From Ktedonobacter sp. 13_1_20CM_4_53_11 (GTDB lineage: Bacteria > Chloroflexota > Ktedonobacteria > Ktedonobacterales > Ktedonobacteraceae), in NCBI GenBank assembly GCA_001919995.1, contig MNIY01000031.1, positions 1 through 16,188 of the forward strand: a stretch of DNA of 16,188 nt, in the 5' to 3' direction. Shown here in pieces: positions 1-7,213 of this stretch; the stretch's first letter is position 1, and the number at the start of each line of letters is the position of its first letter. A model generated the notes under the pieces. The model saw nothing but the letters and a program-made list of their open reading frames with translations. It did not search any database and had not been told where the DNA came from. The translations under genes were made by a program, and so were the position numbers.

Positions 1-230
1 GTATCGGTCGTAGCCGCGAAAGTGATATCTTCCTTGAAGACCTGGCGGTATCAAGACTCCATGCCAAGATCGTCAACCTGGGCAATGGAAACTATGCCTT
101 AAAAGATGAGGGCAGCGCCAATGGGACCAAAGTGAATGGTCAGTTGGTCAATAAATATCAGACCTATCCTCTCCAGGAGGGGGATAAAATACAGCTAGGG
201 CAAACCGTCCTAGTTTTCGCCAGGCGTTAG
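1..230 (+). CDS. FHA-domain protein, C-terminal part (gene enters from the left)
   Basis: The reading frame is open from the left edge (first full codon at base 3) to a TAG at 228-230, giving 75 residues. These residues carry the core marks of a forkhead-associated domain: GRSRESDI near the start, then SRLHAKI, then GSANGTKVNG, ending in a GDKIQLGQTVLVF strand. FHA domains bind phosphothreonine peptides, so this protein probably reads the output of a Ser/Thr kinase, and the kinase gene 94 bp downstream on the same strand is an obvious candidate partner. The domain sits at the extreme C terminus. What lies upstream in the protein (zinc ribbon, membrane segment or kinase) cannot be seen. The domain call is secure; the partner is inferred from position only. 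Confidence 0.88.
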   Translation, partial: IGRSRESDIFLEDLAVSRLHAKIVNLGNGNYALKDEGSANGTKVNGQLVNKYQTYPLQEGDKIQLGQTVLVFARR

Positions 231-324
231 CATTTGCAATTGAGGCGTACTTGATCGACCGAAACGAGGATGAGGAGGAAGGGCGCGGAGCGTACTTATA
301 CAGCTTCTTCGCCCACAGTATATC

Positions 325-1404
325 GTGCAACAAGACGACCTGATCGGTGTGACGCTTGGGAACTATAAAATACTGGCTCAGCTCGGCCAGGGAGGCATGG
401 CGCGCGTCTATCGAGCGCACCAGGAGAACCTTGACCGCGAAGTTGCGGTCAAGGTTCTTCCACCATGGTTTGCTGCAGACCGAAACTTCGTTGAACGCTT
501 CAACCTGGAGGCTCGACTTATCGCCAGGCTCTCACACCCTAATATTGTAACCGTCCATGATGCCGATGAGTACCATGGCCACCTCTACATTGTGATGCAG
601 TTAGTCGATGGCGGAACTTTGAAACTGCGCCTGGATCAACTGCAGGCCCTCAACCAGCTGATGGATGTCCTGGAAGCCAAACGTATCTTCACGCAACTTG
701 CCAGTGCCCTCTCTTATGCGCATGAACAGGGCATCATACATCGTGACGTGAAACCCGTGAATGTCTTGATGGATCGCGCCGGGCGGCCAATCCTCTCCGA
801 TTTTGGCATCGCGAAGGCCCTGGCTGGTAGCAAAGAATTGACTCGCCAGGGCGCCGGAGTTGGAACACCAGAATATATGTCACCTGAACAGTGCCAGGGA
901 GGACCGGTTGACGGGCGAGCTGATATCTATGCCCTCGGCGTAATGCTCTTTGAGTCCTTGACGGGACGTCTACCCTTCATGGCAGACAACTACCCTGCCC
1001 TGGCCCACAGCCACATCTACGAGCCGCCACCCCATCCAAATGCCATCAACCCTGCCCTGGATCCCGCTGTCTCACAAGTCATCATCACTGCACTTATGAA
1101 AAATCCAGCTCATCGCTACCAACAGGCCAGTGATATGGCCGAAGCTCTTGAGCGCGCAGTACATTCGTTACCAGTTGACACTGGTCAGCGAGGTAGTGGG
1201 CCGTTAGAATACAATGATCCCAGCCGCGTCGCTACCATCCCTCTCTTTACTTGCCCCAACTGCCGGCACTTCAATAAAGCACAAACGCGCTTTTGTACCG
1301 CGTGTGGCTTCCCCCTCAATCCATGCCGCATTTGTGGCGCCCAAAATCCGGCCAATAATCGCTTTTGCTCCAAATGTGGTCAGCCACTTCACAAACATCA
1401 ATAG
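325..1404 (+). CDS. Soluble Ser/Thr protein kinase with C-terminal double zinc ribbon
   Basis: This is a 359-residue PknB-type kinase. The kinase domain covers about residues 14-280: glycine loop GQGGMARVY (21-29), lysine K43 in VAVKVL, catalytic loop HRDVKPVN (139-146, D141), DFG at 159-161, and activation/APE-type segment GTPEYMSPEQ (180-189). All catalytic residues are present. After a short linker come two CxxC...CxxC pairs (C310/C313/C324/C327 and C334/C337/C348/C351), a double zinc ribbon. There is no transmembrane segment, unlike most bacterial kinases of this family, so it should be cytoplasmic. The start is a GTG at 325, the only usual start codon in the open frame before the glycine loop. 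An SD-like GAGGAGG at 272-278 is too far away to serve it, so the start is less certain than the gene. The 3' end overlaps the convergent histidine kinase by 7 bp. Confidence 0.93.
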   Translation: MQQDDLIGVTLGNYKILAQLGQGGMARVYRAHQENLDREVAVKVLPPWFAADRNFVERFNLEARLIARLSHPNIVTVHDADEYHGHLYIVMQLVDGGTLKLRLDQLQALNQLMDVLEAKRIFTQLASALSYAHEQGIIHRDVKPVNVLMDRAGRPILSDFGIAKALAGSKELTRQGAGVGTPEYMSPEQCQGGPVDGRADIYALGVMLFESLTGRLPFMADNYPALAHSHIYEPPPHPNAINPALDPAVSQVIITALMKNPAHRYQQASDMAEALERAVHSLPVDTGQRGSGPLEYNDPSRVATIPLFTCPNCRHFNKAQTRFCTACGFPLNPCRICGAQNPANNRFCSKCGQPLHKHQ

Positions 1405-3602
1405 ACAAACTCGTCGGGCTGCGGGGCATTGAGGCGATCAACACTATTCCGGCGCAGTAAACCCTGGACCACCCCATGTCCACCAGGTACCTGGCTACGA
1501 TTTCGCGCCAGCGGAAAACGTACTTCTGCTACAGTTCGTCCCATGCTCCCGTCCCTCCAGAGGACAAAGCGTCCTCCCAGGTCACCGATAAGATTTTTGA
1601 TCAGCGAGAGGCCCAGACCCTCACTACTTTCTTCCTCACCGGGTTCCAACTGCTTCAGTTTCGTGCCCGTATCGATAACCTGCACAATGACCATGCCATC
1701 TTCCTCACGCCCACGTATCGTAACAGTTCCTTCTTTAAGGCCAACCATGCCATGTTTGATCGCGTTTGAGACCATTTCATTGAGCACAAGCGCCAGGATG
1801 GTGACCGCACGCGAAGGAATAACAATGGGACAGGGTTCCACCTCAAATGTGATGTGTTTCGCTGGAGGGCGCAGGTTGGCATTGGCAACCCCCACGATTT
1901 TCCGCGCTATATCTTCAACCTTCGCTTCACTCACATCTTCATGCGCCAGTAGATCATGGGTCGCCGCCAGCCCCTGCACGCGATTGACGCTCTCCGCGAG
2001 GGTATAACGCACCTCAGGAGATTTTGTGCGCCGGCGCTGCAAAGAAAGTATGCCCGCGACAGTAGCAAGGTTGTTTTTTACCCGGTGATGCAGCTCTCGT
2101 AATAATATAGATTTTAACTCGAGGCCACGCCGGGTCTCCTCATAGAGACGCGCATTCTCAATGGCGATTGCCGCTTCGTTCGCAAAGGTAATGACCAGCT
2201 GCATCTGTTCATGCGAGAGCGAATGGCGGTGGCTACTATAGATGCAGATACAACCAAGGACTTTTCGCTTCACCTGTAAAGGGACACATAAAACAGAATG
2301 GATTTCCGAGGAGAATCCAGGGTCCATCGAAAGAAAACAGTGTTCATCGTTCTCGAAACAATCTACAGCCATACTTGGTCGTCCCGTCAGAACCGAGCGA
2401 CCGGCACAACATTGGCCAACCCCTATGTGCAACCCCTCTACCAATGCACTATTCAAACCATAGTGTGCGACAATATGCAACAACTGTTTCTCCTGGTCCA
2501 ACTCGAAAATACACGATCGCTCAGCTCCTGAAAGGTGAACCGCTTGCGTAGCAATAATCTGCAGCACCTCATCAAGGTTAAGCGTCGAGGCAATGATAGA
2601 GGATACCCGATGCATGGTAGCCAGTTCATGAACTTTGCGCCGCAGCTGCTCGTCTGTCTGCTCATAGAGCCTTCCATTTTCGATATTGATGGCGACGATG
2701 CCCGCCACGACCTCAACAAAGTCCCTCTCCGCATTGCCAAAATCATGCATCTCAGTTGACTGCACACTGATAACACCTATCAGGCGCTCGGTCGTGCCAA
2801 AGAAAATAATAGGGATAGCCATTAACCCATGATAGTCCGTATTATATGTGCGTACCTCGAAAGCGAATTGCTGGTCAGACAGGGCATCGCGCACGAGCAA
2901 AGGACGGCCCTTATCTGCGACCCACCCACTATAACCCTCCCCGAGTCGCAGTGTAAAATGCATCCCCCCCAATGGGCGCGGTCCGTTAGTAGCGCGTAGA
3001 GTGAGCAGGCGTTGGAGTTCATCGTAGAAAAAGATCGTACAAAGGTCAGCCTTCAATTCCTCCGCCACGACCTTTGTGATCACTTCAAGCGTCTGATCCA
3101 GGTCCATCGTGGAATTACTGACGCCGTTAATACGCTGTAGTGCTAGAAAACGCTGTTCAATCTGCATTGCCAACGCGTTTCGCTCAAGGGTAACCTGGTC
3201 AATTGCGCCCTGATAGCCACGTGTGAGGGACAGCATAGCGCGAGACTGCACTTGAAACAAACGGGAAGTCGCCTCGACCTGTAGTCTCGGCCTCTCATCC
3301 TCTGAAGCTACAGGAACTTGTTTGAAGAGGTCGTTTAACTCGAACGCCAGTGCATCGACATAGCGCTGCAACGCTTGTAGCCGCACATCTAACTTACCGC
3401 CCTGCTTCGCAAGCCAGTGACCAGATTGCTCAAAACGAGCGAAAAGCGTGGGGTCATCATCGTCGATGAGAGCTTCAAGTAACAACCAGGCATCACTACC
3501 TTCTTCCGGCCCTTCAATATCACCTGAAGCATTTTGTAAGCTGACTCTCAATCTGGCTATGTGTTGCGCCAGTACCCGGTCTACCTCGCTGCTCTGTATC
3601 AC
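1398..3602 (-). CDS. Orphan sensor histidine kinase, GAF-GAF-HisKA_2-HATPase
   Basis: This is a 734-residue cytoplasmic sensor kinase with no membrane segment. Residues 1-150 are helical and resemble, loosely, the N-terminal RsbR-type sensor region (inference). Two GAF domains follow, about 165-310 and 340-488, each ending in the typical IAIENARLYE-like helix. The dimerisation/phosphoacceptor segment LRELHHRVKNN (501-511) is the HisKA_2 form, with H505 the expected phosphorylation site. The ATPase domain shows the N box LNEMVSNAIKHG (607-618), VIDTGTK with D644/G646, and GLGLSLIKNL (662-671). The start is a GTG at 3600-3602 with AGGA five bases upstream. No response regulator lies beside it, so its output is unknown. 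It converges on the Ser/Thr kinase gene with a 7 bp overlap, which could cause antisense interference. The GAF domains suggest a small ligand or redox/light cue; the sequence does not say which. Confidence 0.93.
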   Translation of the reverse strand: MIQSSEVDRVLAQHIARLRVSLQNASGDIEGPEEGSDAWLLLEALIDDDDPTLFARFEQSGHWLAKQGGKLDVRLQALQRYVDALAFELNDLFKQVPVASEDERPRLQVEATSRLFQVQSRAMLSLTRGYQGAIDQVTLERNALAMQIEQRFLALQRINGVSNSTMDLDQTLEVITKVVAEELKADLCTIFFYDELQRLLTLRATNGPRPLGGMHFTLRLGEGYSGWVADKGRPLLVRDALSDQQFAFEVRTYNTDYHGLMAIPIIFFGTTERLIGVISVQSTEMHDFGNAERDFVEVVAGIVAINIENGRLYEQTDEQLRRKVHELATMHRVSSIIASTLNLDEVLQIIATQAVHLSGAERSCIFELDQEKQLLHIVAHYGLNSALVEGLHIGVGQCCAGRSVLTGRPSMAVDCFENDEHCFLSMDPGFSSEIHSVLCVPLQVKRKVLGCICIYSSHRHSLSHEQMQLVITFANEAAIAIENARLYEETRRGLELKSILLRELHHRVKNNLATVAGILSLQRRRTKSPEVRYTLAESVNRVQGLAATHDLLAHEDVSEAKVEDIARKIVGVANANLRPPAKHITFEVEPCPIVIPSRAVTILALVLNEMVSNAIKHGMVGLKEGTVTIRGREEDGMVIVQVIDTGTKLKQLEPGEEESSEGLGLSLIKNLIGDLGGRFVLWRDGSMGRTVAEVRFPLARNRSQVPGGHGVVQGLLRRNSVDRLNAPQPDEFVY

Positions 3603-3748
3603 GACATTCCTGCTCTATTAACTAACCTGATTCTTGTGGAGTCGCGGTGCTGTAGCCTGCGGCTGCCAACCCGGCAACCCTACAAATAGCTGCATGTCGC
3701 CTTTTACGGCGAAAAAACGTATACATGGGTTTAACCAACTCTACAACG

Positions 3749-3763
3749 TACAATCTCATTGTA
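3749..3763. promoter_or_regulatory. Palindromic operator candidate over the histidine kinase -10 box
   Basis: TACAAT-CTC-ATTGTA is a perfect 6+6 palindrome with a 3-base centre. Its right arm is the -10 hexamer of the leftward promoter, and the left arm lies at the expected transcription start. That position suits a repressor site, but no cognate regulator is identified. Confidence 0.4.
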
Positions 3764-3786
3764 GATTGGCTAGAAAACTATGTCAA
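3758..3786 (-). promoter_or_regulatory. Near-consensus housekeeping promoter for the histidine kinase
   Basis: On the minus strand this reads TTGACA (3786-3781), a 17-base spacer, then TACAAT (3763-3758). The -35 matches consensus fully and the -10 matches five of six. Transcription would start near 3751, leaving a leader of about 150 bases before the GTG at 3602. Confidence 0.7.
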
Positions 3787-4055
3787 GCACATGTATCAAC
3801 CAGGCACTATTTGAATGAACGCTTGCCCTGCCGGGTTGCGCTGCGTCTCGCTTTTCTTCCTGCCGCCACAAGCAGCACTAGCCAATTTAGGAAACTCATA
3901 CTTACTATACCAACAGTCATACGTTGTGAAAAGTAATGACACGATTGTGTACAGAATAAGTCCATCAACTATAAAGGAACGCCTGGCGACTCCACCGCCC
4001 AAAAAAAACAACGTAAACGCGCGAACGCAGCGTATTAAAATAGGAAAATAACATC

Positions 4056-4084
4056 TTGGCAGGAAAACAGAACCATGGTATGCT
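4056..4084 (+). promoter_or_regulatory. Predicted promoter for the zinc-ribbon membrane protein gene
   Basis: TTGGCA (4056-4061), a 17-base spacer and TATGCT (4079-4084) form a reasonable sigma-70-type promoter. It lies about 80 bases before the ATG at 4167. A good SD, AGGAGG, is at 4154-4159. Confidence 0.5.
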
Positions 4085-4166
4085 AGCACTACCTTATTAA
4101 ACTACCCGTATTCCTTCTAATAGGAGGACCGGGCAAGACTAGCAAACTTTTTCAGGAGGACTCAGC

Positions 4167-5198
4167 ATGAATTGTACTACGTGTGGTGCAAATCTTCCAC
4201 CAGGCGCAACAGCCTGTCCTTTATGTGGCACACCTACCCCTTATAATGCGGGCAGACCGGGCAGTTCACCACAATATGATCCTACAGTTGCCGTACCACA
4301 AGCTGGTCCTGGCGGCTCACCACACCAGGATCCCACCTTGCCCGCACAGCCATACGGTGGAACGCCGCCCCCGCCATCGACGGCCTACGGCTCCCCAGGT
4401 TATGGGACGCCACCTCCGCCGCCCAATCCCTATGAAACGCCCTCCTACAATGCGCCTCCCCAGCAGCAAAACTACTACGGAGCTCCTCCTCAGCAACAGG
4501 GTGGCTATGTCGTTCCTCCACCGCAGCAAGGGGGAATGTATGGCACACCCCAACCGCCCAGGCGACGCAGCAGACTCGGCTTGATTCTCGGCATCATCGC
4601 CCTCGTGCTCATCGTTGCCTGTGCTGGCATCTCTTTCGCTGTCTACCAGGGTATAAAACAAGGCAGCAACGCAGTAATCACCTCCGCAAATGCCACTTCC
4701 ACAGCCGAAGCGAATACGACGCCCACCACGTCGACAAATACCACACCCACCACATCTACCTCGGGAAACACCGGCCCATCCGGTACCACTATTGATCCTA
4801 CCGCCGCCGGCATCATTACCAATACCAAAATGGCCAGCGCCGTCGATAGCAACTATAACCCTACCAAAGTAACAGACACATTTGTCACGAAGCAGACCAT
4901 CTATGCCACCTTCAAAATAGATACGAACGCACCGGATGGCTATGTACAGGGTAAGTGGTATGCCGATGGGAAATACGCCTTCTCCAGCAAAGCTCTCGCC
5001 GTCAAAGGAGACTTCCTCGGCTATCTCTCAGCCGAATACAATATTGCAACCCAGGGAGCAGTTGAATTGTACTGGTGTACTCAATCCAACTGTAGCGACG
5101 GCAAACTCGCAGATGTCGCCAATTTCACTGTCACAACATCCGGCATGCATCTGACGCAGCCACCAGCTCTCGCTTTCATGGATATCAACCGGCCATAG
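4167..5198 (+). CDS. Zinc-ribbon, proline-rich, single-pass membrane protein of unknown function
   Basis: The 343-residue protein has four clear parts. Residues 3-20 form a zinc ribbon (C3, C6, C17, C20). Residues 25-132 are a low-complexity Pro/Gln/Tyr/Gly linker. A basic stop RRRSR precedes one membrane helix at about 137-160. The outer part starts with a Ser/Thr/Asn-rich stalk (170-208) followed by a compact domain (about 215-343) rich in beta-prone residues and with two cysteines, C304 and C309. The zinc ribbon should therefore be in the cytoplasm and the C-terminal domain outside. The start is set by AGGAGG seven bases upstream. This layout is common in Chloroflexota, but I do not recognise the outer domain and assign no function. 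The neighbouring kinase also carries zinc ribbons and could act in the same circuit, which is only a positional argument. Confidence 0.87.
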   Translation: MNCTTCGANLPPGATACPLCGTPTPYNAGRPGSSPQYDPTVAVPQAGPGGSPHQDPTLPAQPYGGTPPPPSTAYGSPGYGTPPPPPNPYETPSYNAPPQQQNYYGAPPQQQGGYVVPPPQQGGMYGTPQPPRRRSRLGLILGIIALVLIVACAGISFAVYQGIKQGSNAVITSANATSTAEANTTPTTSTNTTPTTSTSGNTGPSGTTIDPTAAGIITNTKMASAVDSNYNPTKVTDTFVTKQTIYATFKIDTNAPDGYVQGKWYADGKYAFSSKALAVKGDFLGYLSAEYNIATQGAVELYWCTQSNCSDGKLADVANFTVTTSGMHLTQPPALAFMDINRP

Positions 5199-5243
5199 CA
5201 CAATAATCCGACTGCCCCTAAATCATCTTTGTGCGGCATGAAC

Positions 5244-5266
5244 TGGCCCCGGCAAAGCCGGGGCCA
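5244..5266. terminator. GC-rich hairpin between convergent genes
   Basis: TGGCCCCGGC - AAA - GCCGGGGCCA gives a perfect 10 bp stem with a 3-base loop. It lies between the ends of the rightward zinc-ribbon gene (5198) and the leftward aldolase gene (5323). Neither side has a run of T, so it is not a textbook intrinsic terminator. A second weaker stem, ACCAACG/CGTTGGT, sits at 5283-5303. Confidence 0.5.
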
Positions 5267-5322
5267 CATTAATGGTCTTGAGACCAACGATACACGCGTT
5301 GGTGCGTGGCAGTGGTATGCTA

Positions 5323-6246
5323 TCACCTCTCCGCGTTCTTGTGCACACGATCGAGTATTGTCGCAAGATGCACACGTTCTTCCACGGACAATGGTTGTAA
5401 TGGCGCCCGTGGAGGACCACCATAGCCAAACCTAATTTCGAGTGCGGCCTTCAGACCGGCAACACTGTAGGTGGTGGTAACAGCAGTATTGGCGGGAACA
5501 AGTCTTGCCTGTAAGCTTCTTGCCTCTTCCAATCGTCCGGCAAAAAAGAGTTCCTGCACGCGACAGACCTCGCGGGGAAAGATATTGGCCAGCGCGGCAA
5601 CGGCTCCCACCGCGCCGACAACCAGCGCCGGTAGGAGATAGCCCGCGCTTCCGGCAAAGACGCTGAAATCCTTTTCCCGTTCTCCAGTTCCTGAGGTTGA
5701 GGCGACGATCTGCGCTAACTTTGCCATGTTCGCCGCGCTGTCCTTTACACCAATGATGTTGGAATGTCCGGCAAGTGCGCAAATTGTGGCGGCGTCAAGG
5801 TCAATGCCAGCGGTATTCGCCGGCATGTTATAAATGACCAGTGGCAGCGGACTGCTATCAGCCACATCCCGGTAATGCGCCAGCAGTGCCTGAGAGCCCA
5901 TGCGGTTTTTATAATAGAAAGGCGGCAAGACGAGTGCCACATCCGCGCCACTGCGGGCCGCCTGCTCGCAATTGCGTATAGTCGCTCGTGTCGATTGCTC
6001 GCCACAGCCCGCGACAATCAGCGCCTCGTCACCAGCAGCCTGCCGTGCCACCTCGATCACCGTCGCTCGTTCATCGCTGTTAAGATGGACAGCCTCGCCA
6101 TTCGATCCCATCACCACGTACCCTCTGATGCCACCTCCAGCCAGGCGCGCGATGTGCCGTTGGTAGGTAGCGATATCTAATTCGTCATGTGTGTCAAAAA
6201 ATGTGGGAATTGGGGGATAAATACCCTGCAAGGCAATTTCTCTCAT
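5323..6246 (-). CDS. DapA-superfamily aldolase, probably 4-hydroxy-2-oxoglutarate aldolase-like
   Basis: This 307-residue (beta/alpha)8 class I aldolase/lyase belongs to the dihydrodipicolinate synthase superfamily. The Schiff-base lysine is K168 in GVKDS, the general acid/base tyrosine is Y139 in VIYNMPANT, and the carboxylate-binding loop is GSNGE (47-51). True DapA normally has GTTGE there. GSNGE is typical of 4-hydroxy-2-oxoglutarate aldolase (HOGA1-like) and sugar-acid aldolases, so a pyruvate-releasing aldolase is more likely than lysine biosynthesis. I chose the ATG at 6246 because GAGGAG lies about ten bases before it; an upstream in-frame extension to 6300 lacks an SD and adds 18 residues not typical of the family. 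No lysine or amino-sugar genes lie nearby, so the substrate is undecided. The preceding gene on this strand ends at 6323, and a promoter lies between. Confidence 0.88.
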   Translation of the reverse strand: MREIALQGIYPPIPTFFDTHDELDIATYQRHIARLAGGGIRGYVVMGSNGEAVHLNSDERATVIEVARQAAGDEALIVAGCGEQSTRATIRNCEQAARSGADVALVLPPFYYKNRMGSQALLAHYRDVADSSPLPLVIYNMPANTAGIDLDAATICALAGHSNIIGVKDSAANMAKLAQIVASTSGTGEREKDFSVFAGSAGYLLPALVVGAVGAVAALANIFPREVCRVQELFFAGRLEEARSLQARLVPANTAVTTTYSVAGLKAALEIRFGYGGPPRAPLQPLSVEERVHLATILDRVHKNAER

Positions 6247-6288
6247 AACAGATCTACTCCTCGTGCAATGCCGCTCGCCAATGTGCAA

Positions 6289-6297
6289 ATTATAACA
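6289..6297 (-). promoter_or_regulatory. Extended -10 promoter for the aldolase gene
   Basis: On the minus strand TGTTATAAT (6297-6289) is a perfect TGn-TATAAT extended -10. There is no convincing -35 17-18 bases upstream, as is usual for extended -10 promoters. It lies 43 bases before the chosen ATG and downstream of the previous gene's stop. Confidence 0.5.
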
Positions 6298-6322
6298 CAC
6301 AGAAACTTGTTCATCTTTCTTC

Positions 6323-6859
6323 TCAGCGCATCACGTTCAAGAGCAAGAAAGCAGCCACAATAACCAGCAGCGCCACAAGACCAAAAGAAACGAGACGGAA
6401 CAGAGCAGCTCGGCGTGCAGCCTGCGCACGCAAATGCTCTACTCTTACATCTTCGGCTGGACACCAGCCCGAAGCTCCGCAATACGGGCAAAGCGGAAAA
6501 AGTTCATAGGGTGGGCAAAGCGCGCCATTGCCATAGGTATAGGCGCCCACTTCGTCGCGTATCTGCTCGCTCTCAAAGACGGCGCGACAATGAACGCAGC
6601 GCAGTAGCAGGTACTCTCCCCAGTCGCTCGCCTTGCACACCGGGCACACATCCACAAGACCACGCCCGCGCAGAGAGGCTATCGTCCACTGGTGATGACA
6701 GCGGTGACAATGGCGGGGATAATTGTTCCAGGTCGCCAGCGAATCTTCGATGTTTCCCTGTGCTTCAGTGGCCACGCCGCGTAATATTCCCCGCTCCCTC
6801 AGCGCCTGGGCCTCTCCCGATGTGAGATCGTAAGTAATGTCGCCCAGGTCCAGGCGCAC
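6323..6859 (-). CDS. Tail-anchored multi-zinc-ribbon protein (likely distal part of a J-domain protein)
   Basis: The open frame from a GTG at 6859 gives 178 residues. Two zinc-binding segments are visible: C51/C54 with C72/C75, and C88/C91 with C124/C127, plus C115 and C133. A basic patch (RAQAARR) precedes a hydrophobic helix at about 154-175 that ends the protein, so it should be tail-anchored with its body in the cytoplasm. In this frame, residues encoded upstream of the GTG (about 6860-6920) read TPRARRDRQRHYSF, which resembles the end of a J domain (normally ...ARRxYDxxR...). The frame is closed by a TAA further upstream and contains no other start, so translation must begin at the GTG (weak GGGGA upstream) or arrive by frameshift from the J-domain frame. 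No enzyme activity is suggested. The coding assignment is fair; the true start is uncertain. Confidence 0.65.
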   Translation of the reverse strand: MRLDLGDITYDLTSGEAQALRERGILRGVATEAQGNIEDSLATWNNYPRHCHRCHHQWTIASLRGRGLVDVCPVCKASDWGEYLLLRCVHCRAVFESEQIRDEVGAYTYGNGALCPPYELFPLCPYCGASGWCPAEDVRVEHLRAQAARRAALFRLVSFGLVALLVIVAAFLLLNVMR

Positions 6860-6924
6860 CGGATCATCCCCGGTTAAATCGGGAAAACTATAATGGCGCT
6901 GGCGATCGCGCCGCGCCCGCGGCG

Positions 6925-7083
6925 TTACCTCCGCAAGACGCGCATTCGCTCTTCCGCATCTTCCCCCTTATAAACATCGGGGTGATATTGCAAGGCGAGT
7001 TTCTTAAAAGCAGTCTTGATTTCGCTGGCAGGGGAGTTCGGGTCTACACCCAGCACGGCATAGTAATCAGTAAACGTGTCCAT
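6925..7083 (-). pseudogene. Truncated J-domain (DnaJ-like) N-terminal fragment
   Basis: Too short for most gene finders: ATG at 7083, 52 codons, TAA at 6925-6927. The peptide begins [16 protein letters not shown] and contains [18 protein letters not shown], so helices I and II and the HPD motif (34-36) of a J domain are intact. It then reads EDAEERMR, the start of helix III, and stops after four more residues. A J domain needs about 70 residues. The missing end appears in a different frame that runs into the membrane protein ending at 6323. One -1 (or +2) shift near 6930-6945 would join them into a protein of roughly 245 residues: J domain, zinc ribbons, tail anchor. J proteins recruit and stimulate DnaK; this piece alone should not fold well. 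Pseudogene, sequencing error, or recoding cannot be told apart here. Confidence 0.75.
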
Positions 7084-7120
7084 CTCGTATCAGCTATAGC
7101 AGCAAAAAAAGGTGGGTTCA

Positions 7121-7150
7121 TTGCTCTCAGGAATGTCACTGTCCTATATA
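7121..7150 (+). promoter_or_regulatory. Weak promoter candidate for the CxxC/CxxH protein gene
   Basis: TTGCTC (7121-7126), 18 bases, TATATA (7145-7150). It lies in the 130 bp divergent gap between the J-domain fragment and the gene starting at 7214. A second -10-like TATAAA at 7176-7181 has no good -35. Confidence 0.3.
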
Positions 7151-7213
7151 GTATCATTACATAAAAAAGGTATCGTATAAAATAAACGTACGAGAAAGGT
7201 AAAGGTTACAAAC

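Larger units (their letters stand above)
3603..4166. other. 564 bp divergent intergenic region
   Basis: This region separates the leftward histidine kinase gene from the rightward zinc-ribbon membrane protein gene. It holds a promoter for each (listed separately), a palindrome, and an approximately 150 base leader ahead of the histidine kinase. Short frames on both strands were read and show no recognisable protein; the AT-rich 3880-4060 part looks non-coding. Confidence 0.6.

Noticed and set aside
1429..2007. Plus-strand 192-codon frame opposite the histidine kinase ATPase domain
   Set aside because: The opposite strand encodes intact HisKA_2/HATPase motifs; this frame is low-complexity Ser/Arg/Pro and lacks a start signal.
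3695..3720. TCGCC/GGCGA stem followed by AAAAAA in the histidine kinase leader, considered as terminator
   Set aside because: The stem is only five bases and the A-run is on the wrong side for leftward transcription; no rightward gene ends there.
3796..4089. Minus-strand 97-codon frame in the divergent intergenic region
   Set aside because: It lies upstream of the histidine kinase promoter, has no SD, and shows no family features.
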